From DYEP01 sp040755615 (GTDB taxonomy: Bacteria; Bacillota; Sulfobacillia; DUSP01; DYEP01), in contig JBFMAL010000011.1 of the NCBI GenBank assembly GCA_040755615.1, positions 1 through 64,000 of the forward strand: 64,000 bases of DNA, read 5' to 3'. Position 1 is the stretch's first letter. The number at the start of each line of letters is the position of its first letter. Below the pieces are notes generated by a model. That model had not been told where the DNA came from, searched no databases, and worked only from the letters and a program-made list of their open reading frames with translations. Shown here in pieces: positions 34,479 to 43,978 of the stretch. The translations under genes and the position numbers were made by a program.

Positions 34479-35366
34479 TCACACTCTCAAGAACCTCTTT
34501 AGCGGGATGCTCGAGCCCAAGGCACCGATGGCGGTCCCGAGCGTGATAAGCCCCAGGCTAACCACCTGTAGCATTGGCTGCTTTGCGAGCACGGGCACGA
34601 ACGGAAGCATTACGTACACGTTGGCAAGAAACCAGTCGTAAGCCCTATCCAGCACAAAACTGGCAACCGCCGCTCCCGCCAGCCCCAGCAACATACCCTC
34701 GAGAAAGAACGGCCACCTGATGAACGAATCGGTAGCCCCGACCAGCTTCATGATATACACTTCGCGCTGGCGCGAAAGCACCGCAAGCCTTACAGTATTT
34801 GAGATGATCAGGATGGTGGCTACTCCAAGGAGTAAGATGATGAACAGCGCGGAAACCCGTATTGCCCGGATTACCGCACTAAGCCTTGACATCAAATCCT
34901 GCCTGTGGTCCACCTTCGCTACTCCCTGGAATTCTTCTACCTGTGATGCGACGAGCCCCACAAACTCCGGCGCTTCGACCTTCACCACGAACGAGTTCCG
35001 CAGCGGGTTCATTTCCTCTACCGCCTCGAGCAGGTCCGCCTGCGGACCAAGCTGCTCCTTCAGCCTTGAGAGCGCGGTATCCTTGTCCACGTACTCGACG
35101 TCGGTAACGTACTCCAGCGCCGATATGGCCACTTCCAGATCAAGGATCCCCTGCGCGGGAATGTCGTCGTAAAGGTACGCCCTGATCTCTATCTGGGATT
35201 CTATCACCTCGGCCACATAGCTCAGATTCAAAGAGGCGACGACAAACACGCCGAGCACGAAGAGCGATACAGCCATTGTCGTGACCGAGGCCAAGCTCAT
35301 GTGCAGGTGCCGGCGGATGCCCTGGAGGGACTGGCCGACGAGGTAAGTCCACGTCCTAACCCTCAC
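34479..35366 (-). CDS. ftsX: Cell-division ABC transporter permease FtsX
   Basis: A ~295-residue four-helix membrane protein with one large extracellular loop (residues ~45-165), as in all FtsX. GTG 35366 with AAGGGGG upstream is preferred over ATG 35399, because relatives start near RVRTWTYLVGQSLQGIRR. Its reading frame overlaps the end of ftsE. FtsX transmits ATP hydrolysis by FtsE to wall hydrolases; the M23 coiled-coil protein encoded next is the likely partner. Confidence 0.93.
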   Translation of the reverse strand: MRVRTWTYLVGQSLQGIRRHLHMSLASVTTMAVSLFVLGVFVVASLNLSYVAEVIESQIEIRAYLYDDIPAQGILDLEVAISALEYVTDVEYVDKDTALSRLKEQLGPQADLLEAVEEMNPLRNSFVVKVEAPEFVGLVASQVEEFQGVAKVDHRQDLMSRLSAVIRAIRVSALFIILLLGVATILIISNTVRLAVLSRQREVYIMKLVGATDSFIRWPFFLEGMLLGLAGAAVASFVLDRAYDWFLANVYVMLPFVPVLAKQPMLQVVSLGLITLGTAIGALGSSIPLKRFLRV

Positions 35367-36042
35367 TGGAGTAGACCCCCTTTTCCTCGTCCCTGACAAC
35401 CTGACCGTCCTTCAATGCGATGACGCGTTTGCCGAACCTATTTACGATCTCCCTGGCGTGCGTGGCAACCACCACGGTGGTGCCTCGGCGGTTGATCTCG
35501 CGCAGCAGCTGAAAAATCTCCCAGGCGGTATCCGGGTCCAGGTTTCCGGTGGGCTCGTCAGCCACTACGAGTTCTGGGTTATTCACAATAGCGCGGGCCA
35601 GCGAGACGCGCTGCTGCTCTCCGCCCGAGAGCTGCCTCGGGTAGCTCTTCTGTTTGTCTCGCAGGCCTACGAGCTCGAGCACGGCAGGTACCCTCCTCCT
35701 GATCTCCCTTCTCGTTGAGTCAGTAACGCGGAGGGCAAATGCCACGTTTTCGAAAACTGTCCGGTCTTCAAGCAATTTGAAATCCTGGAACACTACGCCT
35801 ATACGGCGCCGGAAGAACGGCACCTCCCTGGGGCGCATTTTCGACAGGTCTTTGTCAAATACTACCACTCGCCCGCTGGTCGGCAGCTCCTCCCTATATA
35901 TGAGCCGTACCAGCGTGGACTTGCCGGCCCCGCTCGGACCAACGATAAACACGAATTCCGACCTGTCTATGTATAGACTGGCACCATCCAGCGCCAGTAC
36001 TTTATTGGCATAAATCTTCGAGGCGTTTTCCAGCAAAATCAT
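35356..36042 (-). CDS. ftsE: Cell-division ATP-binding protein FtsE
   Basis: A ~228-residue ABC ATPase. ATG 36042 follows GGAG; the longer frame to 36099 has no such site. Walker A GPSGAGKST, signature LSGGEQQRV, Walker B LVVADEPTGNLDP and switch His (VVVATHAREIV) are present. It is the first gene of the ftsE-ftsX-M23 unit and is separated from the transketolase genes by a strong terminator. It powers FtsX at the membrane. Confidence 0.95.
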   Translation of the reverse strand: MILLENASKIYANKVLALDGASLYIDRSEFVFIVGPSGAGKSTLVRLIYREELPTSGRVVVFDKDLSKMRPREVPFFRRRIGVVFQDFKLLEDRTVFENVAFALRVTDSTRREIRRRVPAVLELVGLRDKQKSYPRQLSGGEQQRVSLARAIVNNPELVVADEPTGNLDPDTAWEIFQLLREINRRGTTVVVATHAREIVNRFGKRVIALKDGQVVRDEEKGVYSSEG

Positions 36043-36196
36043 CGGGACCACTCCAAGACGATTCGAGCGAGTTTGGCACTCGATGGCTTTATTCGACATA
36101 ACAGGATACTATCCTTCTTATTTGGAGGAAATTTGCGAGGATAAATCGAGGATTTCTGCAGGATAGCTCATTACATAAGCAGTCCAAAGGAAAATG

Positions 36197-36227
36197 TTGG
36201 GGGGGGTGCCGTCAGGTACCCCCCCAA
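36197..36227 (-). terminator. Strong G/C-tract terminator after the transketolase genes
   Basis: TTGGGGGGG...TGCC and GGTACCCCCCCAA form a 12-13-bp stem over GTCA. It lies 8-38 bp past the end of the transketolase C subunit gene and separates the secA operon from ftsEX. Confidence 0.75.
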
Positions 36228-36234
36228 TTGCTGG

Positions 36235-37179
36235 TCACTTCGAGCGTATCGCTTCCAGTGCTTCTCTTACGATATCTTCGGCGGTGAGGCCGTATGCTTG
36301 CAGCAGCTCCCCTGGCTCACCGGATTGACCGAACAGATCCCGGACCCCGACCCTCCTTACCGGGACGGGGTGACGCTCCGCCAGGAACTCAGCCACGGCA
36401 GACCCGAGGCCGCCGATAATACTGTGTTCCTCTGCCGTCACCACTGCCTTGCACGTTGATGCGGCCTCAAGCAGCACTGAATTATCGAGCGGCTTAACTG
36501 AACACATGTTGATGACTCTCGCGGCTACGCCCTCTCCTGCCAGAATATCTCTGGCGGAAAGCGCCGCGTGCACCATGTAGCCCGCAGCCACTATGGCCAC
36601 GTCGTCGCCATCACACAGCAGGCTGGCCTCGCCTATCTTAAATCGGTATTTCTCGCCATAAATATCAGGCACGGCCGGTCTGCCGAGCCTTATGTAAACA
36701 GGCCCCTTATGTTTGATAGCTGCTTCCACCACTTCCCGGGTTTCCCGCGCGTCTGCAGGTACGAGCACCGTCATCCCGGGGATCACTCTCATCAGAGCGA
36801 TGTCTTCCAGCGCCTGGTGAGAAGCGCCGTCCGGTCCCACGGTGATGCCAGCGTGGCTCGCGGCAATTTTCACATTGTGACCTGGATAAGCGATGGTGTT
36901 CCTCACCTGCTCCCACGCCCGCCCAGTGGCGAAGATAGCAAACGTGCTGGCAAAAGGTATCTTTCCCGCAGCAGCCATGCCTGCTGCTATACCCATTAGA
37001 TTCTGTTCGGCGATACCTACATTGAAAAACCGCTCCGGGTACACTTTTTGGAACTTTGCGGTCATGGTGGACTTAGAGAGATCCGCATCCAGCACCACAA
37101 GTTCCTCATAGACGGCACCCAGTTCTACCAACGCTTCCCCGTATGCCTCCCTGGTCGCCTTACCGGCCAACTTCAGCAC
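36235..37179 (-). CDS. Transketolase, C-terminal subunit
   Basis: A ~314-residue subunit with the pyrimidine-binding and C-terminal domains of a split transketolase. The start is probably GTG 37179 or TTG 37170, just behind a G-run, overlapping the end of the N subunit; the ATG at 37233 would give a long overlap. The Glu that activates thiamine diphosphate lies in NVGIAEQNLMGIAAGMA. Motif GPDGASHQALEDIALMR is typical. It works with the upstream N subunit in the non-oxidative pentose phosphate pathway. Confidence 0.9.
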   Translation of the reverse strand: MLKLAGKATREAYGEALVELGAVYEELVVLDADLSKSTMTAKFQKVYPERFFNVGIAEQNLMGIAAGMAAAGKIPFASTFAIFATGRAWEQVRNTIAYPGHNVKIAASHAGITVGPDGASHQALEDIALMRVIPGMTVLVPADARETREVVEAAIKHKGPVYIRLGRPAVPDIYGEKYRFKIGEASLLCDGDDVAIVAAGYMVHAALSARDILAGEGVAARVINMCSVKPLDNSVLLEAASTCKAVVTAEEHSIIGGLGSAVAEFLAERHPVPVRRVGVRDLFGQSGEPGELLQAYGLTAEDIVREALEAIRSK

Positions 37180-37987
37180 CCCCCAGCTCGGAAAGCGCTG
37201 CCCTGGTCTTCTCTGCATCAGGCGCCTTTCCATGCCAATCGGCTACGTTTTCCATGAATGATACACCCCTGCCCTTTACCGTTTTTGCAACGATGATGGC
37301 AGGAGCGCCCTTCACTCCGTCCGCCCATGACAGTGCAGCGGTTAGTGCGTCGAGGTCATGTCCGTCACACTGATGCACCGCCCAATTGAAGGCCTTCCAC
37401 TTGTCCAAAAGCGGCAGCGGGGACATCACATCGTCGATGCGACCGTCGATCTGCAAGCCGTTGAGATCGAGTATAGCTGTGAGATTATCAAGACGATAGT
37501 GCGCTGCCGCCATAGCCGCCTCCCATACCTGGCCCTCTTGCACTTCGCCGTCACCTAGGAGCACGTAGACTCGTGCAGGGCTTCCATCCAGTTTGAGCGC
37601 CAGCGCCATGCCCACGGCCTGTGACAGCCCCTGGCCCAGGGAGCCGGTAGATGCCTCCACACCAGGCGTACGTTTCATGTCAGGATGCCCTTGCAGCATG
37701 CTGCCGAGTTTCCGGAGGGAATCCAGCTCTTCCACGGGAAAGAACCCCCGCTCCGCGAGCACCGCATACAGCGCCGGGCATGCGTGGCCTTTGGACAGCA
37801 CAAGTCTGTCCCGGTCTTCCCACTCCGGCTCGTTAGGCCGGATTCTCATCTGAGAGAAATACAGGGCGACGAGTATTTCGACGCAGGAGAGCGAGCCGCC
37901 CGGGTGACCGGACCCCGCTTGATGGATGGTTCTAATGATGTGCCTGCGTACCCTGCTTGCGATCGAGGCCAGTTCCTGTGAATCCAA
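37160..37987 (-). CDS. Transketolase, N-terminal subunit
   Basis: A 275-residue subunit with the thiamine pyrophosphate-binding domain of transketolase. The conserved His is in GSGHPGGSLS, the ThDP/Mg motif is GDGEVQEGQVWEA with N later (LDLNGLQIDG), and KGHACPALYA matches the family. Split transketolases are common in Clostridia and archaea. It overlaps the C subunit gene and follows tagA by 12 bp, so it belongs to the secA-prfB operon. Confidence 0.92.
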   Translation of the reverse strand: MDSQELASIASRVRRHIIRTIHQAGSGHPGGSLSCVEILVALYFSQMRIRPNEPEWEDRDRLVLSKGHACPALYAVLAERGFFPVEELDSLRKLGSMLQGHPDMKRTPGVEASTGSLGQGLSQAVGMALALKLDGSPARVYVLLGDGEVQEGQVWEAAMAAAHYRLDNLTAILDLNGLQIDGRIDDVMSPLPLLDKWKAFNWAVHQCDGHDLDALTAALSWADGVKGAPAIIVAKTVKGRGVSFMENVADWHGKAPDAEKTRAALSELGGAEVGR

Positions 37988-37999
37988 CCTTCCCCACCC

Positions 38000-38737
38000 C
38001 TATCCTTTCATTCTCTCTTTCAACACCGCTACAACGAACCTGGGCAGCTCAAGCTGCCTCCGCCACCTGGACGGCTGGTTCAGCAGGCGGTACAACCACT
38101 CAAGTCCGAGTCTCCTGAAGACGCCCGGCGCGCGTCTCGTACGCCCGGAAAACACATCGAGGCTGCCCCCTACGGTGATGAGCGAGATGCCATGAAGCCT
38201 CTCTTTCCAACGCGCTATCCATTTCTCCTGTTTTGGACACCCAAGCCCCACGAGTACCAGCTGTGCGCGGGAGCCGAGAATGTGCGAAGCAATTCTCTCC
38301 TCATCTTCCGGCGAAAAATAGCCGTGGTGCGTACCTGTGACCACTATCCCGGGATACCGGGAACGGAGTCGCTCGGCAGCCTCGTCTGCCACGCCTTCTG
38401 CGGCGCCGAGCAGGTATACGCGGAGGCCCACAGCACGCCCGAGCTCGAGCACCGATTCGACCAGCTCTATCCCGGGTACCCTCCGGCGCAGTGCATTTCC
38501 CATCAGTCGTGAGGCAACCACTATCCCGACCGAATCCGGAACGACCAGGTCAGCCTCGCGAATGGCGGCTGCCAGTTCGGCATCGCGCCTGGCCATCTGA
38601 ACGATTTCCGGGTTTGGAGTCATGACCGATATACCAGTCCCGGTACGTATAGCATGAAGGATCAGGCCAGCAGCCTGATCCAGGTCCAGGTCATCAAAAG
38701 GAATGCCAAGTACGAATATGCGTCGGGTCTGCATCAC
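38000..38737 (-). CDS. tagA: WecG/TagA/CpsF-family glycosyltransferase
   Basis: A 245-residue GT26 enzyme that transfers N-acetylmannosamine or a similar sugar onto lipid-linked GlcNAc in wall polymer or capsule synthesis. Motifs include VMTPNPEIVQMAR, the catalytic region VVPDSVGIVVASR (usually PDGxG; here Ser replaces Gly) and LVGLGCPKQEKWIA. The gene overlaps DUF2993 by four bases. The TagA-like assignment is by family; the polymer made here is not known. Confidence 0.88.
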   Translation of the reverse strand: MMQTRRIFVLGIPFDDLDLDQAAGLILHAIRTGTGISVMTPNPEIVQMARRDAELAAAIREADLVVPDSVGIVVASRLMGNALRRRVPGIELVESVLELGRAVGLRVYLLGAAEGVADEAAERLRSRYPGIVVTGTHHGYFSPEDEERIASHILGSRAQLVLVGLGCPKQEKWIARWKERLHGISLITVGGSLDVFSGRTRRAPGVFRRLGLEWLYRLLNQPSRWRRQLELPRFVVAVLKERMKG

Positions 38738-39444
38738 GGTCTCACCGTCTGGCTGAAGGTAATGTGAAGCTGACCTGCGGTCGTCCAGACATCGGTCACG
38801 CCGCCCTCCACAGGCACACCTGAAAGATCCACGACAAAGGTGTCGCCACCTAGCGACGAAAGCAGCGCATCCGTAAACTGCCGGGGTATGTTGACGCCCT
38901 CGATGGATATAGTGTTTATCTTGAACGCAAGCTCACGTTCCCCTGACTGCAGAAAACCGCCCGTGAGCGAGACCCCGAGCTTCCTGCCCCCGAGGAGTAA
39001 ATCGCCCGTGACAGTGATCCCGCCGGTAGAAATGGAAACCCTGCCGTTTCCAAGGATCGGTATATTCTCTGATACATGCCTGTCGAGCGCCGCTTCAGAA
39101 AGACTGAGCGTGGTACTCACGCTGCCCTCAATCATCTCAAGTCTGCCCTGGGTAACCAGGGAGACAGGGTTTAAGCGGACGTCCACCAGCTGGCTGACGA
39201 TGCGGTCTACGAACAAAACCCCCGTGTCAAGCCCTTCAATCTCTACCCTTATGAGGTCGAATTGCCCACGGAGCATTTTGAGCGCGGGGCGTGACCTGAC
39301 GGATACCCGGGTCACATCGGCATCATTGAATCTTGCTGCAACCACTTTGGCGGCGATCTGCTCGAGCCCGCGTGGAAGAACAATCTCGGCAACAAGCATG
39401 ATGACCAATGCAAGAATCAGGCTAGACAGGAGGAACCTCTTCAT
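38734..39444 (-). CDS. DUF2993 (LmeA-like) exported lipid-binding protein
   Basis: A ~236-residue protein. ATG 39444 follows GGGAGG; the longer frame is not needed. Residues 4-22 are a signal anchor. The rest is beta-rich with RFNDADVTRVSVRSRPALKMLRGQFDLIRVEIEG, the pattern of DUF2993. Relatives such as mycobacterial LmeA bind phospholipids and act in envelope glycolipid assembly. It sits between prfB and tagA in the same operon. Confidence 0.75.
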   Translation of the reverse strand: MKRFLLSSLILALVIMLVAEIVLPRGLEQIAAKVVAARFNDADVTRVSVRSRPALKMLRGQFDLIRVEIEGLDTGVLFVDRIVSQLVDVRLNPVSLVTQGRLEMIEGSVSTTLSLSEAALDRHVSENIPILGNGRVSISTGGITVTGDLLLGGRKLGVSLTGGFLQSGERELAFKINTISIEGVNIPRQFTDALLSSLGGDTFVVDLSGVPVEGGVTDVWTTAGQLHITFSQTVRP

Positions 39445-39451
39445 CGTCGTT

Positions 39452-40562
39452 TTACCTCCCGTTGTTCCTTGAGTACTTCTCAAGGTATGCGTATATAAAC
39501 TGGTCGATGTCCCCATCCATCACCGCGTTTATATTGCCTACTTCTTCACCGGTCCTGTGATCCTTCACGAGGGTATAGGGCTGGAATACATAGCTTCTAA
39601 TCTGGCTCCCCCAGGCGATCTCCTGCTGCGTGCCTCTCAAGGCGTCCAGCTCCTTCTGCCTCTCCTCAATTCGCCTCTGCAACAGCTTTGCCTGGAGTAT
39701 CTTCATGGCAGACAGTCTGTTGGCATGCTGGGACCTTTCGTTCTGGCAGCTCACGACAATGCCGGTAGGAAGATGTGTGATGCGCACAGCTGAGTCCGTC
39801 TTGTTTACATGCTGCCCCCCGGCCCCGCTGGACCTGAACGTGTCTATCTTTAAGTCTGCCGGGTCGATCTCTATCTCTTGCTCCTCAGGAAGTTCTGGCA
39901 GCACGTCAAGGGAAGCAAACGACGTATGCCTCCTCGCGGACGCATCAAAAGGCGAGATCCTTACCAGCCGGTGTACACCCTTTTCCGCCTTCAGCAAACC
40001 GTATGCGTAGCGCCCGCTTACGAGAAACGTGATGCTCTTTAGACCCGCCTCCTCCCCGGGCAATTCGTCCAGAATCTCTACCTTAAACGCCTTTCGTTCA
40101 GCCCACCTGCTGAACATGCGAAAGAGCATCGACACCCAGTCCTGCGCCTCGGTACCGCCAGCTCCGGCGTGAAGAGACAGGATGGCGTTGTTTTCGTCGT
40201 ATCCACCAGACAGCAGGCTCCTCAGTTCATAGTCCCTGAGATCCCGTGCGAACTCCTGGTAATTCTTTTCCGTCTCTGCGAGCAAAGCCTGATCCTGGGT
40301 CTCCTCACCCAGCTCACACCACACCTCAAGCTCTTCCGCCCTTGTCTTCAGCGACGTAAAGCGCTCTACCTCTTCTTTCAACGAAGAGAGCCTCCTGACT
40401 AGACCCTGAGCTTCTTCGGGTTTGTCCCAAAAGTCGGGCGCGGCCATTTTCTCTTCGATAGACCGGATTTCGGCCTCGATACCTGCCAGGTCAAAGAGAC
40501 CTCCCGAGTTTTGCCAATCGCTCACTGGCAGCTTGAATGTCCTTCCTTATGAGTTCGAACAT
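39452..40562 (-). CDS. prfB: Peptide chain release factor 2 with programmed +1 frameshift
   Basis: RF2 that reads UGA and UAA. ATG 40562 opens a 23-codon first frame (beginning MFELIRKDIQAASERL) that ends at an in-frame TGA (40493-40491). The site is GGGAGG-TCT-CTT-TGA-C, the classical internal Shine-Dalgarno plus CUU-UGA slip site. After a +1 shift the frame continues as FDLAGIEAEI, giving about 370 residues. The anticodon-like SPF is in RISPFDAS and the catalytic GGQ in GAGGQHVNK. Autoregulation works because scarce RF2 lets ribosomes slip at the UGA. It lies between secA and DUF2993. Confidence 0.95.
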
Positions 40563-40575
40563 ATAGCAACCCCCT

Positions 40576-43065
40576 CTACCTGCCGCAGCATTTCTTGTAC
40601 TTCTTCCCGCTTCCGCATGGACACGGGTCGTTTCTGCCTATCCTCTCACCCTTCTTCAGCGTACTTGCAGGAGTCTGGCCTCCCTCAACTGTTTGCCTCG
40701 GGGCAGGCTGTGTCACGACCCTCGCCCTAAATACCAGCTTCACTATATCCTCCTGGATGGAGCTTATCATGTTCTGGAACATCTGATGGGCTTCGATCTG
40801 GTATTCGATAAGCGGATCTCTCTGACCGTACGCGCGAAGCCCGATGCCCTCCCTGAGGTCGTCCATGTTCGCCAGATGTTCCATCCACTTCGCGTCCACC
40901 ACACGCAGCGTAGCCTGCCTCTCCAGCTCCCGCATCAGTTCGGGACCGAGGTCCTTCTCCTTGGCTGCGTAGCGCTCCATAGCGATGGAGAGCACTCGCT
41001 CCCTGATCTCCCTTCTTTCCATGCCGTCAAAATCCTTTGCGGTTACAACACGGCCCGGCACAAAACTCTGGCCCACCGCAGTCGCAAGCCCGTCAAGATC
41101 CCAGTACTCAGGGGCCGAGAACTTATTGCAGTAGCTATCGACGAGCTCGTCCACGACCTTTTCGATCATACCACGGATGCTCTCTTTCATATTCTCTCCG
41201 CTGAGCACCTTGCGACGCTGGCTGTAGATGATTTCTCTCTGTTTATTCATGACATCGTCGTACTCCAAGACTCGCCGCCTGAGATCGAAGTTCCGGTTCT
41301 CCACCCTTTTCTGGGCGTTCCTTATCGCATTTGTCAGCAACGGGTGCTCGATGGGCGTGTCTTCATCCACCCTGAGCCGTTCCGCGATGCCCGCCACGAG
41401 GTCACTGCCAAAAAGCCGCATCAGGTCGTCCTCAAGCGACAGGTAAAAGCGGGACGAGCCTGGGTCGCCCTGGCGCCCTGAACGCCCTCTCAGCTGGTCG
41501 TCTATACGGCGTGCTTCGTGACGTTCTGTACCTATGATATGGAGCCCACCGAGCTCCACCACGCCCTCACCCAGGACGATATCGGTACCTCTTCCCGCCA
41601 TGTTTGTAGCGATGGTCACCGCGCCGCGCCTTCCTGCAAGGGCGACGATCTCGGCTTCCTTCTCGTGGTATTTGGCGTTTAACACCTGATGAGGAATGCC
41701 CCGCTTTTTTAGCATGTCGCTTAGAAGTTCAGATTTCTCTATCGAAACCGTCCCGACCAGGACGGGCTGGCCTCGTTTGTAACACTCCTCTATTTCCCTG
41801 CAGACCGCACGGAACTTGGCCTTCTCCGTAGTATACACCACGTCGGGATAATCAACGCGTATCATCGGCTTGTTGGTCGGTATCTCTATTACATCTAACC
41901 CGTAGATCTTCTTGAATTCATCAGCCTCTGTCAGCGCAGTACCCGTCATCCCTGCGAGCTTTTCGTACATCCTGAAGTAGTTCTGGTATGTTATGGTTGC
42001 GACGGTCTGCATCTCCCGTTCGATCTTCACGCCTTCTTTTGCCTCAATGGCTTGATGAAGCCCATCTGAATAACGGCGGCCGAACATAAGCCGTCCCGTG
42101 AATTCATCAACGATGATCACTTGACCATCTTTCACTACGTAATCGCGGTCCCTTTTCATGAGGCACCGGGCCCGAAGCGCCTGGTTCAGGTAATGGGACA
42201 GATCGGTGCTCTCATCTTCATAAAGGTTTGATACGCCCAACGCCCGCTCCACTTTAGCGATACCTTTCTCGGTCGGTGTAACCGCCCTCGCCTTCTCATC
42301 TACCTCAAAGTCCTCGCCCTCTCTTAGTTGTCGGACCACGTGCGCAAATCGGTAATACAGGTCGGGGGACTTGGCACTTGGACCGGATATAATCAGCGGC
42401 GTTCTCGCTTCATCAATTAGGATGCTGTCCACCTCGTCCACGATGGCGTAGTGCAGCTTTCGCTGTACAAGCTGTTCCCGGTAGATGGCCATATTATCAC
42501 GGAGGTAGTCGAAGCCAAACTCACTGTTCGTTCCGTAGGTGACGTCCGAATCATAGGCGGCCTTTCGCTCCTTATGGTCCATGCCATGAAGGATCAACCC
42601 CACCGACAGTCCGAGGAATCTATAGATTTGTCCCATCCACTCGCTGTCTCTCCTGGCCAGATAGTCGTTGACGGTGACTACATGAACACCTCTGCCGGTG
42701 AGTGCGTTCAGGTACACCGGGAGTGTGGCTACCAGCGTCTTACCTTCACCGGTCTTCATCTCCGCGATGTCACCTTCGTGAAGCACAACGCCGCCCATGA
42801 TCTGGACGTCGAAATGCCTCATGCCCAAGACGCGTCTTGATACCTCGCGCACAGCTGCGAACGCATCAACGAGCAGGTCGTCAAGACGAGCGCCTTTATG
42901 CAGCCGTTCACGGAAAACCCGTGTTACGTTCGACAAATCTTCGTCCGACATGTTTCTGTACTGGTCTTCAAGCGCGTTTACTTGCTGCACGATCCCGCTG
43001 AGTCTGCGTATCTCGCGGTCATGAAGTCTCTTGGTGATCGCGCCCTGAAATAACCGAAGTACCAC
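40576..43065 (-). CDS. secA: Preprotein translocase ATPase SecA
   Basis: A ~829-residue motor of the Sec pathway. GTG 43065, behind GGGGAGGAG, gives the expected N-terminus (VLRLFQGAITKR); the longer ORF start is unlikely. Walker A MKTGEGKT, DEVDSILIDEARTPL, the helicase motif NMAGRGTDIVLGEGV and the C-terminal zinc motif CPCGSGKKYKKCC are present. It heads the secA-prfB operon; a SigA-type promoter and a small GGAACC/GGTTCC hairpin lie upstream. Confidence 0.96.
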   Translation of the reverse strand: MVLRLFQGAITKRLHDREIRRLSGIVQQVNALEDQYRNMSDEDLSNVTRVFRERLHKGARLDDLLVDAFAAVREVSRRVLGMRHFDVQIMGGVVLHEGDIAEMKTGEGKTLVATLPVYLNALTGRGVHVVTVNDYLARRDSEWMGQIYRFLGLSVGLILHGMDHKERKAAYDSDVTYGTNSEFGFDYLRDNMAIYREQLVQRKLHYAIVDEVDSILIDEARTPLIISGPSAKSPDLYYRFAHVVRQLREGEDFEVDEKARAVTPTEKGIAKVERALGVSNLYEDESTDLSHYLNQALRARCLMKRDRDYVVKDGQVIIVDEFTGRLMFGRRYSDGLHQAIEAKEGVKIEREMQTVATITYQNYFRMYEKLAGMTGTALTEADEFKKIYGLDVIEIPTNKPMIRVDYPDVVYTTEKAKFRAVCREIEECYKRGQPVLVGTVSIEKSELLSDMLKKRGIPHQVLNAKYHEKEAEIVALAGRRGAVTIATNMAGRGTDIVLGEGVVELGGLHIIGTERHEARRIDDQLRGRSGRQGDPGSSRFYLSLEDDLMRLFGSDLVAGIAERLRVDEDTPIEHPLLTNAIRNAQKRVENRNFDLRRRVLEYDDVMNKQREIIYSQRRKVLSGENMKESIRGMIEKVVDELVDSYCNKFSAPEYWDLDGLATAVGQSFVPGRVVTAKDFDGMERREIRERVLSIAMERYAAKEKDLGPELMRELERQATLRVVDAKWMEHLANMDDLREGIGLRAYGQRDPLIEYQIEAHQMFQNMISSIQEDIVKLVFRARVVTQPAPRQTVEGGQTPASTLKKGERIGRNDPCPCGSGKKYKKCCGR

Positions 43066-43122
43066 GCCGACTCCTCCCCGCACAAACACGTATAAAGGAA
43101 CCGTCAGGTTCCCTCGTATGTT

Positions 43123-43151
43123 ATTGTACCACCTTTTCTGCAAGGCGGCAA
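43123..43151 (-). promoter_or_regulatory. SigA-type promoter for secA
   Basis: On the minus strand TTGCCG (43151-43146), 17 bp and TACAAT (43128-43123). It lies about 58 bp upstream of the secA GTG. A GGAACC-TGAC-GGTTCC hairpin (about 43097-43112) sits in the leader. Confidence 0.5.
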
Positions 43152-43154
43152 ACG

Positions 43155-43978
43155 GCCCGCTGGTTAAACCCTGCTACTTAGCGCGCCAGGACAAGTCCCA
43201 TAATCTCAAGGCCGCTCCGCAAGCTCATTAAGCTGTTCCGGTGCGAACCTCTCCTCCGAAAGAAGTGTTGTTCAGCTCTTCATTTCCTAAGGAATCTGGC
43301 CAGGATGGGTTTTAAGTCTGCGTTTCTACCCACAATCATCATGTCATAGTTCTCTCGTATACGCAGGTACCTTTCAAAGCTCCATTCAAGAACAGTACGA
43401 TGCTGTCTAAGCACGGCCGGGCCTGGAGCAAAAGGCTTGAAGATGCCCTCAAGATGAAGAGGTCAAAATAAGGCCGGGCCATGTCGAAGGCACCTGAGAC
43501 TCAGTTACTACCCCCACATCTGGGGCGGTCACTTGGAGACATCACTTCTCCCTGTGCAGCCTTGACCCCGCCTCAGCCCTATTCCAGTAAGGCCCATGCT
43601 ACTGGCACGCGGCGACCAATGGGGCTGGCACACACTATGGGGTCACCGCTTCTTAAGCCATCATCCGTCCCGATTATAACAGGTTTTGCGGGGCAATCAA
43701 AACGGCCCCAAACTCGCCGATTCTTGGGTATTCCTGCTGTGAGAAACGGGTCTTACCAGTAACGTGTCTGGTAAGACCTGACTGCGGGCTGTGTACATAT
43801 AATTGACGTAATTGGGCGCTTCAAAAAGCAGAAACTGTGCATACGCTTGCAGCAATCGCACTGCAAACCGTCTATGAAAACCTTAAGAAACATCGTACCA
43901 GGCGGGGATAATCTACGACCCTGTCCCTGAGGGTTCTGTCACCTGCAACAATGACCCCCGGCTCGGTCTGGCGGCAGT
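43155..43978. other. Long intergenic region with a relic frame and a hairpin
   Basis: About 820 bp without an intact gene. On the minus strand, about 43289-43460, an open segment reads like the end of a protein (PGPAVLRQHRTVLEWSFERY, then MMIVGRNADLKPILARFL) after a stop codon and with no start, so it is probably a gene relic. A perfect 10-bp hairpin lies at 43750-43777. The small plus-strand frame at 43481-43762 has no motif and I do not accept it. Confidence 0.5.
43750..43777. other. Perfect 10-bp stem-loop
   Basis: GTCTTACCAG and CTGGTAAGAC enclose an 8-nt loop. There is no T-run on either side. It lies in the long gap between the DUF5317 gene and secA; it may be a processed RNA structure or a protein-binding palindrome. 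Confidence 0.5.

Noticed and set aside
40491..40493. In-frame TGA in prfB as an inactivating mutation
   Set aside because: Sequence context is the programmed frameshift site, so the gene is intact.
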